Assembly: GCA_900066355.1 (NCBI GenBank) | Contig: FMEL01000012.1 | Location: forward strand, 62,001 to 126,000 | Source: an uncultured Ruminococcus sp. | Lineage (GTDB): Bacteria; Bacillota; Clostridia; Lachnospirales; Lachnospiraceae | Length of the DNA stretch: 64,000 nucleotides | Direction: 5' to 3' | Shown: piece by piece, positions 30,529 to 40,113 of the stretch | Layout: each line of letters begins with the position of its first letter | Position numbering within the stretch: position 1 is the stretch's first letter | The notes under the pieces: model-generated | What the model was told of the DNA's origin: nothing | Database searches by the model: none | Seen by the model: the letters and a program-made list of their open reading frames with translations, nothing else | Made by a program: the position numbers and the translations under genes

Positions 30529-32982
30529 ATGTTAAAAGCACTGAAAAGGTTTTTGATTCTTCTGGTGATTTTTATACTGGGAGTGGCCGGCACGGTGTTT
30601 CTGATGAACAACGAAACGACCGATGACCGTTCGGATATGAATAATCCAACGCTTCCGGAAGTGATGATGGATTTTAACGGAACGCTTGCAAACCGCATGT
30701 ATGGTTACCGGCAGCCGATGGAAGCAGATTTTGTTCGTGACAGTGTGACACCACTGGATACGACGAAGAAACTGACGATCGCAATCAATCCTTATGATGA
30801 AAAGATAAAGAGCCTTTCTTATGAGGTACGTACTTCTGATGGAACCAAGATTGTCGAAAACCGCAAGATCAAAAATCTGGATTCTTCAGGATCGGACGGT
30901 TATCTCCGGGCACAGATTGAGATCAATTCCGGGCTTCTGATGAATCAGGAGTACTCTATGCAGCTGACGGTCGATACCAATGATGGGGAAGCCTATTATT
31001 ATACGCGAGTTGTATCCAGATCCTCTACAAATACGCAGGCGTATGTGAAATTTGCATCTGATTTTGCACAGATGTGTATGGACAAAACTTCGGCAGATAA
31101 TCTTGCCGCATATCTGGAATCCGCAGATTCAGCGACAACAAATTTTGCATCCGTTTCCATTAAATCACCACTTTCTGTGATAAGCTGGGGTAATTTAAAT
31201 CCACAGATCACAAAGAAAGGGATACCGGTCATCAAAGAAATCAATGAAACGACCGCAAGTATTTCACTGGAATATGAGATCTGTGCCGCAAATGAAAACG
31301 GTGGTGCGGAATACTATAATGTAACAGATTTTTACCGTCTGCGTTATTCGGAGGACCGTATCCGTCTGCTCGATTTTGAGAGGTCCGCAGGACAGGTATT
31401 TGACCCGAAACAGTCGGTAATCACGGATGACGGGCTGCTTCTCGGAGCCCGAAACAAAAATGTGACATATCTTACAAATACAGAGGGAAGTATGACGGCT
31501 TTTGTGCAGGAAGGGGCGCTCTGGACTTACACGCAGAATAACGGCAAGTTTGCGCAGGTGTTTGATTTCCGTAAGGCGGCAAAAGGAGATTTCCGCGATT
31601 CACGCACGGAACATGACATTAAGCTTCTGAGCGTGGAAGACGACGGCGATGTCAATTTTATGGTCTATGGTTACATGAACCGCGGAAGCCATGAAGGTTA
31701 CTGCGGAGCCGGAATCTATCATTACAATCATGATCAGAATGTAGTTGAGGAGAAAGTATTTATTCCGACGACAGAGTCGTTTGAGTTTTTGAAATCCGAT
31801 TTCGGTACATTGAGTTATGTAAACAAGAAAAACCAGCTGTTCCTGCTTCTTTCCGGAAGTCTTTACCAGATCAATATCGATGACAGTGATTATAAAGTTC
31901 TGGCGGAAAATATCGACAGTAATCAGTTCGCCGTGTCTGAGACAAATGCGCACGCGGCATGGCGCATTGTGGATGGTGAGCAGACAGGACAGATAGAATA
32001 CATTGATTTTGATTCACTGAAGACGAGAAATGATACACCGGATGCCTCGCAGCAGCTCCGTGTGCTTGGCTTTATGAATGAAGATCTGATTTACGGAAAT
32101 GTACTTGACGGGGACAGTCTTACTGATGAAAACGGGCATACGGTCGACGGAATCACATCTATAAAGATTGAGGACTTTGACGGAAATATCAAAAAAGAGT
32201 ATCATCAGGATGGATATTATATTACAGACGTGACGGTCGGAAGTTCTATGATGGAATTTAACCTGTCAGAAAAGAACGGAAATGCGTACGTCGTCAAGAG
32301 TAAAGACAACATCATGAACAACAAAGAAACTTCGGCAGATCTGGTTTCTGTGGAGCAGACAAGCACGACACGTCAGGGTGTTATCGTCAAACTGGTATTC
32401 ACTGACAAACCGGAGGCAGATGAACCGCTGATTCTTACTGCCAAAATAAAAAACGGCAACGAGAACATTGTTCAGGTCGAAGTGGACAAGAGCCAGCTCG
32501 GAAACGTTTATTATGTATATGCCCGCGGTGGACTGGACAGTGTGTGGACTGATCCGGCACAGGCAGTACTGCAGGCAGACAGCCGGACCGGCGTGGTTTT
32601 GAACCGGGCGCAGCAATATGTCTGGGAACGTGGAAATATAAAAACACAGCTTACGCTTAATACGGAGGATGTTCCTGAGGTCATCCGAAGTGGTTCATGG
32701 GATAAAGGCAAGCTGCAGGAAGGTCTGGGAGATTCCGGAACCGTGATCGACCTTACCGGATGCAGTCTGGAAAATGTCCTTTATGAGATCAGTGCACAGC
32801 GTGCAGTTATAGCAAAAACCGGTGCAGATACCAGTGTCGTGATCGTCGGATATGACGCATACAATACATGGCTTCTGGATCCTGCGACAGGCAAAGTCAG
32901 CCCGTATGGAATGAACGACAGTACCGCTCTTTTCCAGCAGGCGGGTAATGTGTTTATTTCTTATCTTGATAATCAAAAATAA
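30529..32982 (+). CDS. Large membrane-anchored extracytoplasmic protein of unknown function
   Basis: 817 residues. A single N-terminal signal anchor (RFLILLVIFILGVAGTVFLM) is followed by an extracellular part rich in beta strands, with no Cys and many Asp/Asn turns. The segment from about 270 to 550 has repeated short units such as LLLGARNKNVTYLTNTEG, consistent with a beta-propeller. I know no family function. It lies between the methyltransferase (4 bases) and galT (20 bases), suggesting one transcript, but the neighbours give no functional clue. Confidence 0.65.
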   Translation: MLKALKRFLILLVIFILGVAGTVFLMNNETTDDRSDMNNPTLPEVMMDFNGTLANRMYGYRQPMEADFVRDSVTPLDTTKKLTIAINPYDEKIKSLSYEVRTSDGTKIVENRKIKNLDSSGSDGYLRAQIEINSGLLMNQEYSMQLTVDTNDGEAYYYTRVVSRSSTNTQAYVKFASDFAQMCMDKTSADNLAAYLESADSATTNFASVSIKSPLSVISWGNLNPQITKKGIPVIKEINETTASISLEYEICAANENGGAEYYNVTDFYRLRYSEDRIRLLDFERSAGQVFDPKQSVITDDGLLLGARNKNVTYLTNTEGSMTAFVQEGALWTYTQNNGKFAQVFDFRKAAKGDFRDSRTEHDIKLLSVEDDGDVNFMVYGYMNRGSHEGYCGAGIYHYNHDQNVVEEKVFIPTTESFEFLKSDFGTLSYVNKKNQLFLLLSGSLYQINIDDSDYKVLAENIDSNQFAVSETNAHAAWRIVDGEQTGQIEYIDFDSLKTRNDTPDASQQLRVLGFMNEDLIYGNVLDGDSLTDENGHTVDGITSIKIEDFDGNIKKEYHQDGYYITDVTVGSSMMEFNLSEKNGNAYVVKSKDNIMNNKETSADLVSVEQTSTTRQGVIVKLVFTDKPEADEPLILTAKIKNGNENIVQVEVDKSQLGNVYYVYARGGLDSVWTDPAQAVLQADSRTGVVLNRAQQYVWERGNIKTQLTLNTEDVPEVIRSGSWDKGKLQEGLGDSGTVIDLTGCSLENVLYEISAQRAVIAKTGADTSVVIVGYDAYNTWLLDPATGKVSPYGMNDSTALFQQAGNVFISYLDNQK

Positions 32983-33002
32983 TTTTACAGGGGGACAGGC
33001 TT

Positions 33003-34493
33003 ATGTTAAGCAAAGGCATCGCAAAACTTGTACAGTATGGAGTTGAGTCAGGACTGGTTCCGGAGTGTGAAAAAAATTACACAACAAACCTTCTTCTGGA
33101 TGTATTTCACGAAGATGAATACACCGAACCGGAAGAAAAATTTTCCGGTGTGGATCTGGAAGAAACTCTGAATGAACTTCTGGATGAAGCAGTAAAGAGA
33201 GGACTGATCGAAGACAGTGTGGTTTACCGTGATCTCTTTGACACCAGACTGATGAATTGCCTGATGCCCCGTCCGGCACAGGTTCAGAAAGAGTTCTGGG
33301 ACAGATATCAGGATGATCCGCAGAAAGCAACAGATTATTTTTACAAACTGAGCCAGGACAGCAATTATATCCGCCGTTATCGTGTAAAGAAAGATCAGAA
33401 ATGGAAAGTGGACAGCCCGTATGGAGAAATCGATATCACGATTAATCTTTCCAAACCGGAAAAAGATCCGAAAGCGATCGCAGCAGCAAAGAATGTCAAA
33501 GCAAGCAGTTATCCGAAATGTCTGCTCTGCCCGGAAAACGAGGGATACGCAGGCCGTGTTAATCATCCGGCGAGACAGAACCACAGAATCATTCCGATCA
33601 CGATCAATGATACACCATGGGGATTCCAGTATTCTCCATATGTATATTACAATGAACACTGTATTGTGTTTAACAGCAAGCATACCCCGATGAAGATCGA
33701 GAGAAATGCATTTATCAAACTGTTTGATTTTGTCAAACTGTTCCCGCATTATTTCCTTGGTTCCAATGCGGATCTTCCGATTGTTGGCGGCTCCATTCTG
33801 AGCCATGATCATTTTCAGGGTGGTCATTATACATTTGCAATGGCAAAAGCTCCGATCGAGAAACATGTGACAATCCCGGGTTATGAGGATGTAGAGGCTG
33901 GTATCGTTAAGTGGCCGCTGTCTGTGCTTCGTATCCGCCATAAAGACTCTGACCGTCTGGTCGATCTTGCGACACATGTACTGGAAGTCTGGAGAGGATA
34001 TACCGATGAAGCAGCATTTATTTTTGCTGAGACAGACGGTGAACCGCACAACACGATCACTCCGATCGCACGTAAAGTCGGCGACATGTATGAGCTGGAT
34101 CTGACACTTCGAAACAACATCACGACCGAGGAAAATCCGCTCGGTGTGTATCATCCGCATGCACAGTATCATCACATCAAAAAAGAAAATATCGGCCTCA
34201 TCGAGGTTATGGGACTTGCGGTACTTCCGGCACGACTGAAAGAAGAACTGGAGCTTCTCGAAGAATACATTCTGGAAGGCAAAGACATCGCTTCAAACGA
34301 AAAGATCGAGAAACATGCGGCATGGGCGGCAGAAGTGCTCTCGAAACACAAGGACATCAACAAGGACAACATCCATGAGATTCTCCGGAAAGAGGTCGGC
34401 ATTGTGTTTGTACACGTACTCGAAGATGCCGGTGTATACAAATGCACACCAGAAGGCAGAGAAGCATTTATGAGATTCATCGAGACATTATAA
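33003..34493 (+). CDS. galT: UDP-glucose--hexose-1-phosphate uridylyltransferase, Firmicutes type
   Basis: 496 residues, the longer class II GalT of Firmicutes rather than the 350-residue E. coli type. It begins KGIAKLVQYGVESGLV and holds SYPKCLLCPENEGYAGR, the HPARQNHRIIPI segment and GGSILSHDHFQGGHY, with the histidines of the active site. It exchanges UMP between UDP-glucose and galactose-1-phosphate in the Leloir pathway. galK and galE are not in the window. A 25-base spacing from the upstream gene contains GGGGGAC as a ribosome site. Confidence 0.95.
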   Translation: MLSKGIAKLVQYGVESGLVPECEKNYTTNLLLDVFHEDEYTEPEEKFSGVDLEETLNELLDEAVKRGLIEDSVVYRDLFDTRLMNCLMPRPAQVQKEFWDRYQDDPQKATDYFYKLSQDSNYIRRYRVKKDQKWKVDSPYGEIDITINLSKPEKDPKAIAAAKNVKASSYPKCLLCPENEGYAGRVNHPARQNHRIIPITINDTPWGFQYSPYVYYNEHCIVFNSKHTPMKIERNAFIKLFDFVKLFPHYFLGSNADLPIVGGSILSHDHFQGGHYTFAMAKAPIEKHVTIPGYEDVEAGIVKWPLSVLRIRHKDSDRLVDLATHVLEVWRGYTDEAAFIFAETDGEPHNTITPIARKVGDMYELDLTLRNNITTEENPLGVYHPHAQYHHIKKENIGLIEVMGLAVLPARLKEELELLEEYILEGKDIASNEKIEKHAAWAAEVLSKHKDINKDNIHEILRKEVGIVFVHVLEDAGVYKCTPEGREAFMRFIETL

Positions 34494-34521
34494 TTACATA
34501 GTGTAAAAGCATCAGAAAGTG

Positions 34522-34550
34522 GAACCCGAAAGAAATTTCGGGTTCTTTTT
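34522..34550 (+). terminator. Terminator after galT
   Basis: GAACCCGAAA (34522-34531) pairs with TTTCGGGTTC (34536-34545), followed by TTTTT. Confidence 0.93.
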
Positions 34551-34671
34551 GTATATATTCAGAAAAAATTTTACATCCATGCAACAAAACCATGCTAAAA
34601 TGACACTAATATACAGATGCATCAAATAGAACACAGAACCGGCGGGGGCCGGGCAGAAACAGAGGTGAAAC

Positions 34672-35142
34672 ATGGACGATTTAAAAAAACCTGAAGTATT
34701 TGCCGCATATTATGAAAAGGTGTACCGGGAGTTGTATTATTTTGCTCTTCACACCCTGAAGAATCCGCAGGATGCAGAGGACGCCGTGAGCGAGACGGTG
34801 ACGGATGCGTTTGCAGCGGTGGAGAAGCTGCGTGATAATGAGAAATTCCGGGCATGGATTTTTCAGATACTGTCCAATAAATGCAGGCGCAAACTAAAAG
34901 AATATACGCAGAAGACGGTCGAACTGCCGGATGACCTGCCAGCAGGTGATACTACGGAAGAGAGCCTGCAGGTGCGAGAGGCACTGGATCGTCTGGAGGA
35001 AACAGAACGTCAGATCATCTGCCTCAATGTTGTAGGCGGATTCAAGAGCCATGAAATCGGAGAAATGATGCAGATGAACCACAATACGGTCCGTTCGCGG
35101 ATCAGCCGCGGACTGAATAAGATGAAAGAATTTCTTGCATAG
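34672..35142 (+). CDS. ECF-type sigma factor
   Basis: 156 residues. Region 2 covers about 12-75 (NPQDAEDAVSETVTDAF and FRAWIFQILSNKCRRKL) and region 4 about 100-155 (VVGGFKSHEIGEMMQMNHNT with RSRISRGLNKMKEFL). There is no extra domain. The gene is 16 bases upstream of a membrane beta-propeller protein that probably controls it. A TGCTAAAAT extended -10 element lies at 34593-34601, about 70 bases upstream. Confidence 0.9.
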   Translation: MDDLKKPEVFAAYYEKVYRELYYFALHTLKNPQDAEDAVSETVTDAFAAVEKLRDNEKFRAWIFQILSNKCRRKLKEYTQKTVELPDDLPAGDTTEESLQVREALDRLEETERQIICLNVVGGFKSHEIGEMMQMNHNTVRSRISRGLNKMKEFLA

Positions 35143-35157
35143 AAAGGAGGCAGCAAT

Positions 35158-37527
35158 ATGGATGACAGAGAATTGATGGATAAGATCAGGAAATCAATGG
35201 AAGACACCCCGGTTCCGGAATCCCTGAAACCGGAGAATATACAGAAAATGCTTGAAGAGCAGAGCGAAAATCAGCAGCCAAATGAAGCAGCCCGGACGGA
35301 GAAAGACGATCAGCCAAAAGACATCACCACACACAGATTCTGGAATGCCAGAACTTCCCACTATATCGGCGCTGCAGCAGCGGCAGTCGTTGTAATTGCG
35401 GCACTTGGGATTACTCCGGGGCTGCTCAAGACGCATACCAAGGCAAAACCAGGAGACACAACATACACAGCAAGTAATGATACTCAGACACTGGAGAGCA
35501 CTGAAGAGACGACACGTAATGGTGCACAGACCACCTCAGAGACTACCAATGAAACTGCACTGGCACAGGCAGATATTCAAAGTGCCGAAGAATCCGACAA
35601 AGCTGCACCGGAAACAACTGAACCTGTCAAAGTCGCGCAGGCAACAGATCCGGTCTCGGGCATTGTCCATATGGACAGCTATGATGACCTGTATAACATG
35701 CTCAAAGAATGGAATGAAAACCCGACTACCAGTAACGATGCCCGTGTAATGACAATCGAAGAATCGGCCGACACTGGAAGCGCAAATACAGTGGCAGCAT
35801 CAGATATGGCGTCATCGGATGCAGCTTCCCCGGACAGCGTAATTGCTACGTATCCTGAGGGCGAAACTGATTCTGATTTCAGTTATGATGAAAAATCGGA
35901 TCCGGGTGATTATTCATCCACCAACACACAGGAAGAAACGGTCGATGAAGCAGATATCGTAAAGACAGACGGAACCTGTATTTATGCGATGGACAGCAAG
36001 GGTACAGTTCGAATTGTAGATGCAGCATCCATGAAACTGGTCGGCGCGATTAACGGCGAAAACAGCGCCGATTACAAAGAAATGTATGTGGAAGGAAGCT
36101 GTCTGCAGTTAATCCGCCAGCAGATAGAATACGTCACTTACAAAGGAGAACTGAAGCTTCCGTCAACGAGTGATGAGGACTCAGACAACGACAGTACGCA
36201 GTCAGTACGCTCAAGCTACAGCATGCCGGTGACGACAGTTTCGGTTTTGACATACGATATATCGGACAGAACCGCTCCGAAACTGACAGGAACCTATCAG
36301 CAGGACGGTTCCTATCTCTCATCCAGACGAAGCAACGGTTATCTGTATCTCTTTACTTCCTATGCGCCGGATGCGGGAAATAATGCAGATCAGTTAGAGT
36401 ATTATGTCCCGAGAAGCGGACAGGAATATATCGCATACGATCATATCTACCTGCCGGAGCAGGAGGGGTCGGATGATTTTTCCTACAATGGAAAGGCATA
36501 TCTGGTTTCCGGCGCAGTGGCAGTTGGGACACCGGATCAGGCTTCTGATATCATGGCGGTTGTCAGTGGTGCAGAAACCTTCTACGTGAGCGAAAACAAT
36601 ATTTATTCCGCAGTATCGACCTGGAACGAAAAAGAGACCCGTACAGAACTTGTACGCATTGGTTATGCAGACGGCAAATTCACGGACGGAAGCACTGGTT
36701 CCGTCGCAGGAGAGCTCAATGACAACTTTTCATTAGACGAATACGCAGATCATCTCCGCGTGGTAACGACTGTGGAATCCTGGAGTTCCGATTACAGTGA
36801 TTTTTCACGGAGCAACAGCCTGTATGTGCTGGATTCTTCAATGAAAACAGTTGGTAAGATCGAGAATCTTGCAGAAGGTGAAGAAATCAAATCTGCCCGC
36901 TTTATGGGGGAGACCGGGTATTTTGTCACATACAAAAACACAGACCCGCTTTTCTCCGTCGATCTTTCAGACCCGGAAAATCCGAAAGTGCTCGGTGAGC
37001 TGAAAATTACCGGATTTTCCTCTTACCTGCACTTCTATGGCGAAAACAAGCTGCTCGGAATCGGATGGGAGACAGATCCGGATACCGGAAATACGATTGG
37101 AATGAAATGCTCAATGTTTGACATCAGCGATCCGTCCGATGTAAAAGAGACCGACCGTTTTGTACTGAAGGACGTTTCTTTCTGTGATGCACTTACAAAT
37201 TATCGTTCAATCCTGGCTGCACCGAAGAAAGGCCTGTTTGGTTTTGCCTACGGTATGTACGGAAGCAATTCGGATATCTATGATTCAAGTGAAAACTTCT
37301 ATTACAGTGTATTCTCCTTTGATGAAGAAGATGGTTTTGTTCCGAACGCTTATGTGAAGATGAACGACTGTGGACTTTTTGACGACGGGATGGAATGGCA
37401 GGACTACCGTACTGCACGCGGTATTTATATCAAAGATACTTTTTACCTTGTGACCGAGAAAGGAATTGCTTCCTATAATATGGCGGATGATTATTCTGCT
37501 GCCGGAATCCTTAAGTGGAACGAATAA
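35158..37527 (+). CDS. Membrane-anchored beta-propeller protein, partner of the ECF sigma factor
   Basis: 789 residues after AAAGGAGG. The N-terminal 65 residues are cytosolic and include MDDRELMDKIRKSMEDTPVP, a typical short sigma-binding type segment. One transmembrane helix lies at about 69-91, then a Thr/Ser/Glu-rich linker to about 250. The external domain begins with QEETVDEADIVKTDGTCIYA, the hallmark of the secreted beta-propeller family PF09826, and runs to the C-terminus. By position it likely acts as anti-sigma factor with an external sensor. No protease or lipid motif is seen. Confidence 0.85.
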   Translation: MDDRELMDKIRKSMEDTPVPESLKPENIQKMLEEQSENQQPNEAARTEKDDQPKDITTHRFWNARTSHYIGAAAAAVVVIAALGITPGLLKTHTKAKPGDTTYTASNDTQTLESTEETTRNGAQTTSETTNETALAQADIQSAEESDKAAPETTEPVKVAQATDPVSGIVHMDSYDDLYNMLKEWNENPTTSNDARVMTIEESADTGSANTVAASDMASSDAASPDSVIATYPEGETDSDFSYDEKSDPGDYSSTNTQEETVDEADIVKTDGTCIYAMDSKGTVRIVDAASMKLVGAINGENSADYKEMYVEGSCLQLIRQQIEYVTYKGELKLPSTSDEDSDNDSTQSVRSSYSMPVTTVSVLTYDISDRTAPKLTGTYQQDGSYLSSRRSNGYLYLFTSYAPDAGNNADQLEYYVPRSGQEYIAYDHIYLPEQEGSDDFSYNGKAYLVSGAVAVGTPDQASDIMAVVSGAETFYVSENNIYSAVSTWNEKETRTELVRIGYADGKFTDGSTGSVAGELNDNFSLDEYADHLRVVTTVESWSSDYSDFSRSNSLYVLDSSMKTVGKIENLAEGEEIKSARFMGETGYFVTYKNTDPLFSVDLSDPENPKVLGELKITGFSSYLHFYGENKLLGIGWETDPDTGNTIGMKCSMFDISDPSDVKETDRFVLKDVSFCDALTNYRSILAAPKKGLFGFAYGMYGSNSDIYDSSENFYYSVFSFDEEDGFVPNAYVKMNDCGLFDDGMEWQDYRTARGIYIKDTFYLVTEKGIASYNMADDYSAAGILKWNE

Positions 37528-37554
37528 AAACAGCGGTTCTCCCTGATTTACTCC

Positions 37555-37583
37555 TTGCAGGAATCCGTTGAATAGTCTATACT
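37555..37583 (+). promoter_or_regulatory. Promoter of asnS
   Basis: TTGCAG (37555-37560), 17 bp, TATACT (37578-37583). The leader to the ATG is under 40 bases and too short for a T-box. Confidence 0.7.
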
Positions 37584-37628
37584 AGAAGTCAATTGGATGA
37601 GAAATGAATAAACAGAGAGGTATAGATT

Positions 37629-39020
37629 ATGAAGCTCACAACGGTAAAAGAAATTTATAAAAACAGAGAAGCATACCTGAACAAAGAGGTATCCGTAGGA
37701 GGATGGGTACGAAGTGTACGTGGATCCAAGGCATTTGGATTTATCGTACTTCATGACGGTACTTTTTTTGAGACTCTGCAGGTCGTATATCATGACAACA
37801 TGCCAAACTTTGCAGAGATCAGCAAATTAAATGTTGGTGCTGCGATCATTGTCAAAGGTACACTGGTTCCGACACCGGAAGCAAAACAGCCATTTGAAAT
37901 TCAGGCAGAAGAAGTACAGGTAGAGGGTGCATCTGCTCCGGACTATCCGCTTCAGAAAAAACGCCATACACTGGAATACTTAAGAACCATGACACATTTA
38001 AGACCGAGAACTAACACCTTCCAGGCAGTGTTCCGTGTACGTTCTCTTTGCGCATATGCGATCCACAAATTCTTCCAGGAGAAGGGATTTGTATATGTAC
38101 ACACTCCACTGATCACAGGAAGTGACTGTGAGGGTGCAGGAGAGATGTTCCAGGTTACTACACTTGACATGAAAAATCCTCCGATGAATGAGGATGGTAC
38201 TGTAGACTATAGCCAGGATTTCTTTGGCAAAGAGACCAACCTTACTGTAAGCGGTCAGCTCAACGGTGAGACTTATGCACAGGCATTCCGTAATATCTAC
38301 ACATTCGGACCGACTTTCCGTGCTGAGAACTCCAACACGACACGTCATGCAGCAGAGTTCTGGATGATCGAGCCGGAATGTGCATTTGCAGATCTGGATG
38401 ACAACATGGACCTTGCAGAAGAGATGCTGAAATACGTGATCCGTTATGTCCTTGAGAATGCTCCGGAGGAAATGAACTTCTTTAATTCTTTCATCGACAA
38501 GGGACTTCTGGATCGTCTGAACCATGTAGTAAATTCTGAATTTGGTCATGTAACTTATACAGAAGCTGTCGAACTTCTGGAGAAAAACAACGACAAATTC
38601 GATTACAAAGTATTCTGGGGTTGTGACCTTCAGACAGAGCATGAGCGTTATCTGACAGAGCAGATCTTTAAGAAACCGGTATTTGTTACCGATTATCCGA
38701 AGGAAATCAAGGCATTCTATATGAAACAGAACGAAGACGGCAAGACCGTTGCCGCTATGGACTGCCTTGTTCCTGGAATCGGCGAGATTATCGGCGGAAG
38801 CCAGAGAGAGGATGATTATGACAAGCTGAAAGCCCGTATGGATGAGATGGGGCTGAAGGCTGAGGAGTATCAGTTCTACATGGATCTGCGTAAATACGGT
38901 TCTACCCGTCATTCCGGATTCGGACTTGGATTTGAGCGCTGCGTAATGTACCTGACAGGTATGGGCAACATCCGTGACGTCATTCCATTCCCGAGAACAG
39001 TAAACAACTGCGATTTATAA
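37629..39020 (+). CDS. asnS: Asparaginyl-tRNA synthetase
   Basis: 463 residues. The N-terminal OB-fold domain (VSVGGWVRSVRGSKAFGFIV) binds the anticodon. The class II catalytic core has motif 1 near VYVHTPLITGSDCEGAGEMF, motif 2 in FGPTFRAENSNTTRHAAEFW and motif 3 in GFGLGFERCVMYLTGM. The last segment and the lack of an AspRS-type insertion fit AsnRS. The enzyme charges tRNA(Asn) in the cytosol. Start ATG with AGAGAGG upstream. Confidence 0.97.
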   Translation: MKLTTVKEIYKNREAYLNKEVSVGGWVRSVRGSKAFGFIVLHDGTFFETLQVVYHDNMPNFAEISKLNVGAAIIVKGTLVPTPEAKQPFEIQAEEVQVEGASAPDYPLQKKRHTLEYLRTMTHLRPRTNTFQAVFRVRSLCAYAIHKFFQEKGFVYVHTPLITGSDCEGAGEMFQVTTLDMKNPPMNEDGTVDYSQDFFGKETNLTVSGQLNGETYAQAFRNIYTFGPTFRAENSNTTRHAAEFWMIEPECAFADLDDNMDLAEEMLKYVIRYVLENAPEEMNFFNSFIDKGLLDRLNHVVNSEFGHVTYTEAVELLEKNNDKFDYKVFWGCDLQTEHERYLTEQIFKKPVFVTDYPKEIKAFYMKQNEDGKTVAAMDCLVPGIGEIIGGSQREDDYDKLKARMDEMGLKAEEYQFYMDLRKYGSTRHSGFGLGFERCVMYLTGMGNIRDVIPFPRTVNNCDL

Positions 39021-39033
39021 GGAGTAGTTTTGC

Positions 39034-40113
39034 ATGATAAGATTTATTCATCTTTCTGATGTGCATTTGGGCGCAGTTCCTGACCGGGGCTGCCCCTGGA
39101 GCCACGAGAGAGAAGAAGAAATCTGGGAAACATTCCGCCGGGTTATTGCGGGTATCCGCAAGAATCCGGTGGATTTGTTGTTTATAGCCGGAGATCTTTT
39201 TCACCGGCAGCCACTGCTTGGCCAGCTTCGACAGGTCAATGAATGGTTTGCCGCGATTCCGGAAACCAGAATCTTTCTTATGGCAGGAGACCATGATTAC
39301 ATAAAAGAGGACTCTTTTTACAGGAAATTCCGCTGGGCAACGAATGTCACATTTTTTGACACGGAAGAACAGCGCTGTGTGGAGGTTCCGGAAAAAAATA
39401 TATTTGTCTACGGCCTGAGCTTCGAACACAAAGAAGTGCGGTCTCCGCTGTATGATGAGTGGAAGCCGGTTAACAAACCGGGATTCCATGTGCTTCTTGC
39501 ACATGGCGGAGATTTAAGCTGCTGTCCGATGGATTTTACCGGACTTGCAGCGGCCGGTTTTGATTATGTCGCGCTTGGGCATTCTCATAAGCCGCATACA
39601 GTCTGCCGTGACAAGATTGCCTATTCCGGCTCGCTGGAGCCACTGGATCGTAATGATCTTGGCAAACACGGCTATATTCAGGGAGAATATGAGGACGGCA
39701 ATGTGAAAGTACGTCTTGTGCCGTGTGCGAACCGTTCCTATCAGAATCTCGTTCTGAATGTAGACAGAGATACGACGCAGTATAAGCTTGAAGAAATGCT
39801 GCGAAGTGAAGTGATGCGCCGTGGCGGCAGAAACATATACCGCCTTATTCTGAAAGGCCGGGTTTCTCCGGACAATGTACTGCTGACCGAACGGTTGCAT
39901 GGACTGGGCAATATTGTTGAGATTATGGACGAATCCAGACCGGCATACAATATAGAGGAACTTTACCGACAGTATCGAGGAACGTTGATCGGTGATTATA
40001 TAAACAAATTTCTGAACAAAGATCTGACCGTTGTAGAAAAGAAGGCACTGTATTACGGATTGCAGGCCCTCTTAAGTACACAGGTTCTGGCAGATGACAG
40101 GAAACGATTATGA
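39034..40113 (+). CDS. SbcD/YhaO-like metallophosphoesterase
   Basis: 359 residues. Calcineurin-like motifs: FIHLSDVHLG (5-14), FIAGDLFH, then MAGDHDYI in place of the usual GNHD, LLAHGGD and LGHSHKPH. The nuclease family makes Mn-dependent cuts in DNA ends with an SMC-like partner. Here the Asn ligand of GNHD is Asp, which may change metal binding. It starts 14 bases after asnS and overlaps the YhaN-like gene by ATGA, so it probably acts together with that protein. Confidence 0.85.
   Translation: MIRFIHLSDVHLGAVPDRGCPWSHEREEEIWETFRRVIAGIRKNPVDLLFIAGDLFHRQPLLGQLRQVNEWFAAIPETRIFLMAGDHDYIKEDSFYRKFRWATNVTFFDTEEQRCVEVPEKNIFVYGLSFEHKEVRSPLYDEWKPVNKPGFHVLLAHGGDLSCCPMDFTGLAAAGFDYVALGHSHKPHTVCRDKIAYSGSLEPLDRNDLGKHGYIQGEYEDGNVKVRLVPCANRSYQNLVLNVDRDTTQYKLEEMLRSEVMRRGGRNIYRLILKGRVSPDNVLLTERLHGLGNIVEIMDESRPAYNIEELYRQYRGTLIGDYINKFLNKDLTVVEKKALYYGLQALLSTQVLADDRKRL

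Noticed and set aside
37584..37628. T-box riboswitch before asnS
   Set aside because: The leader is under 50 bases, with no specifier loop, T-box sequence or terminator.
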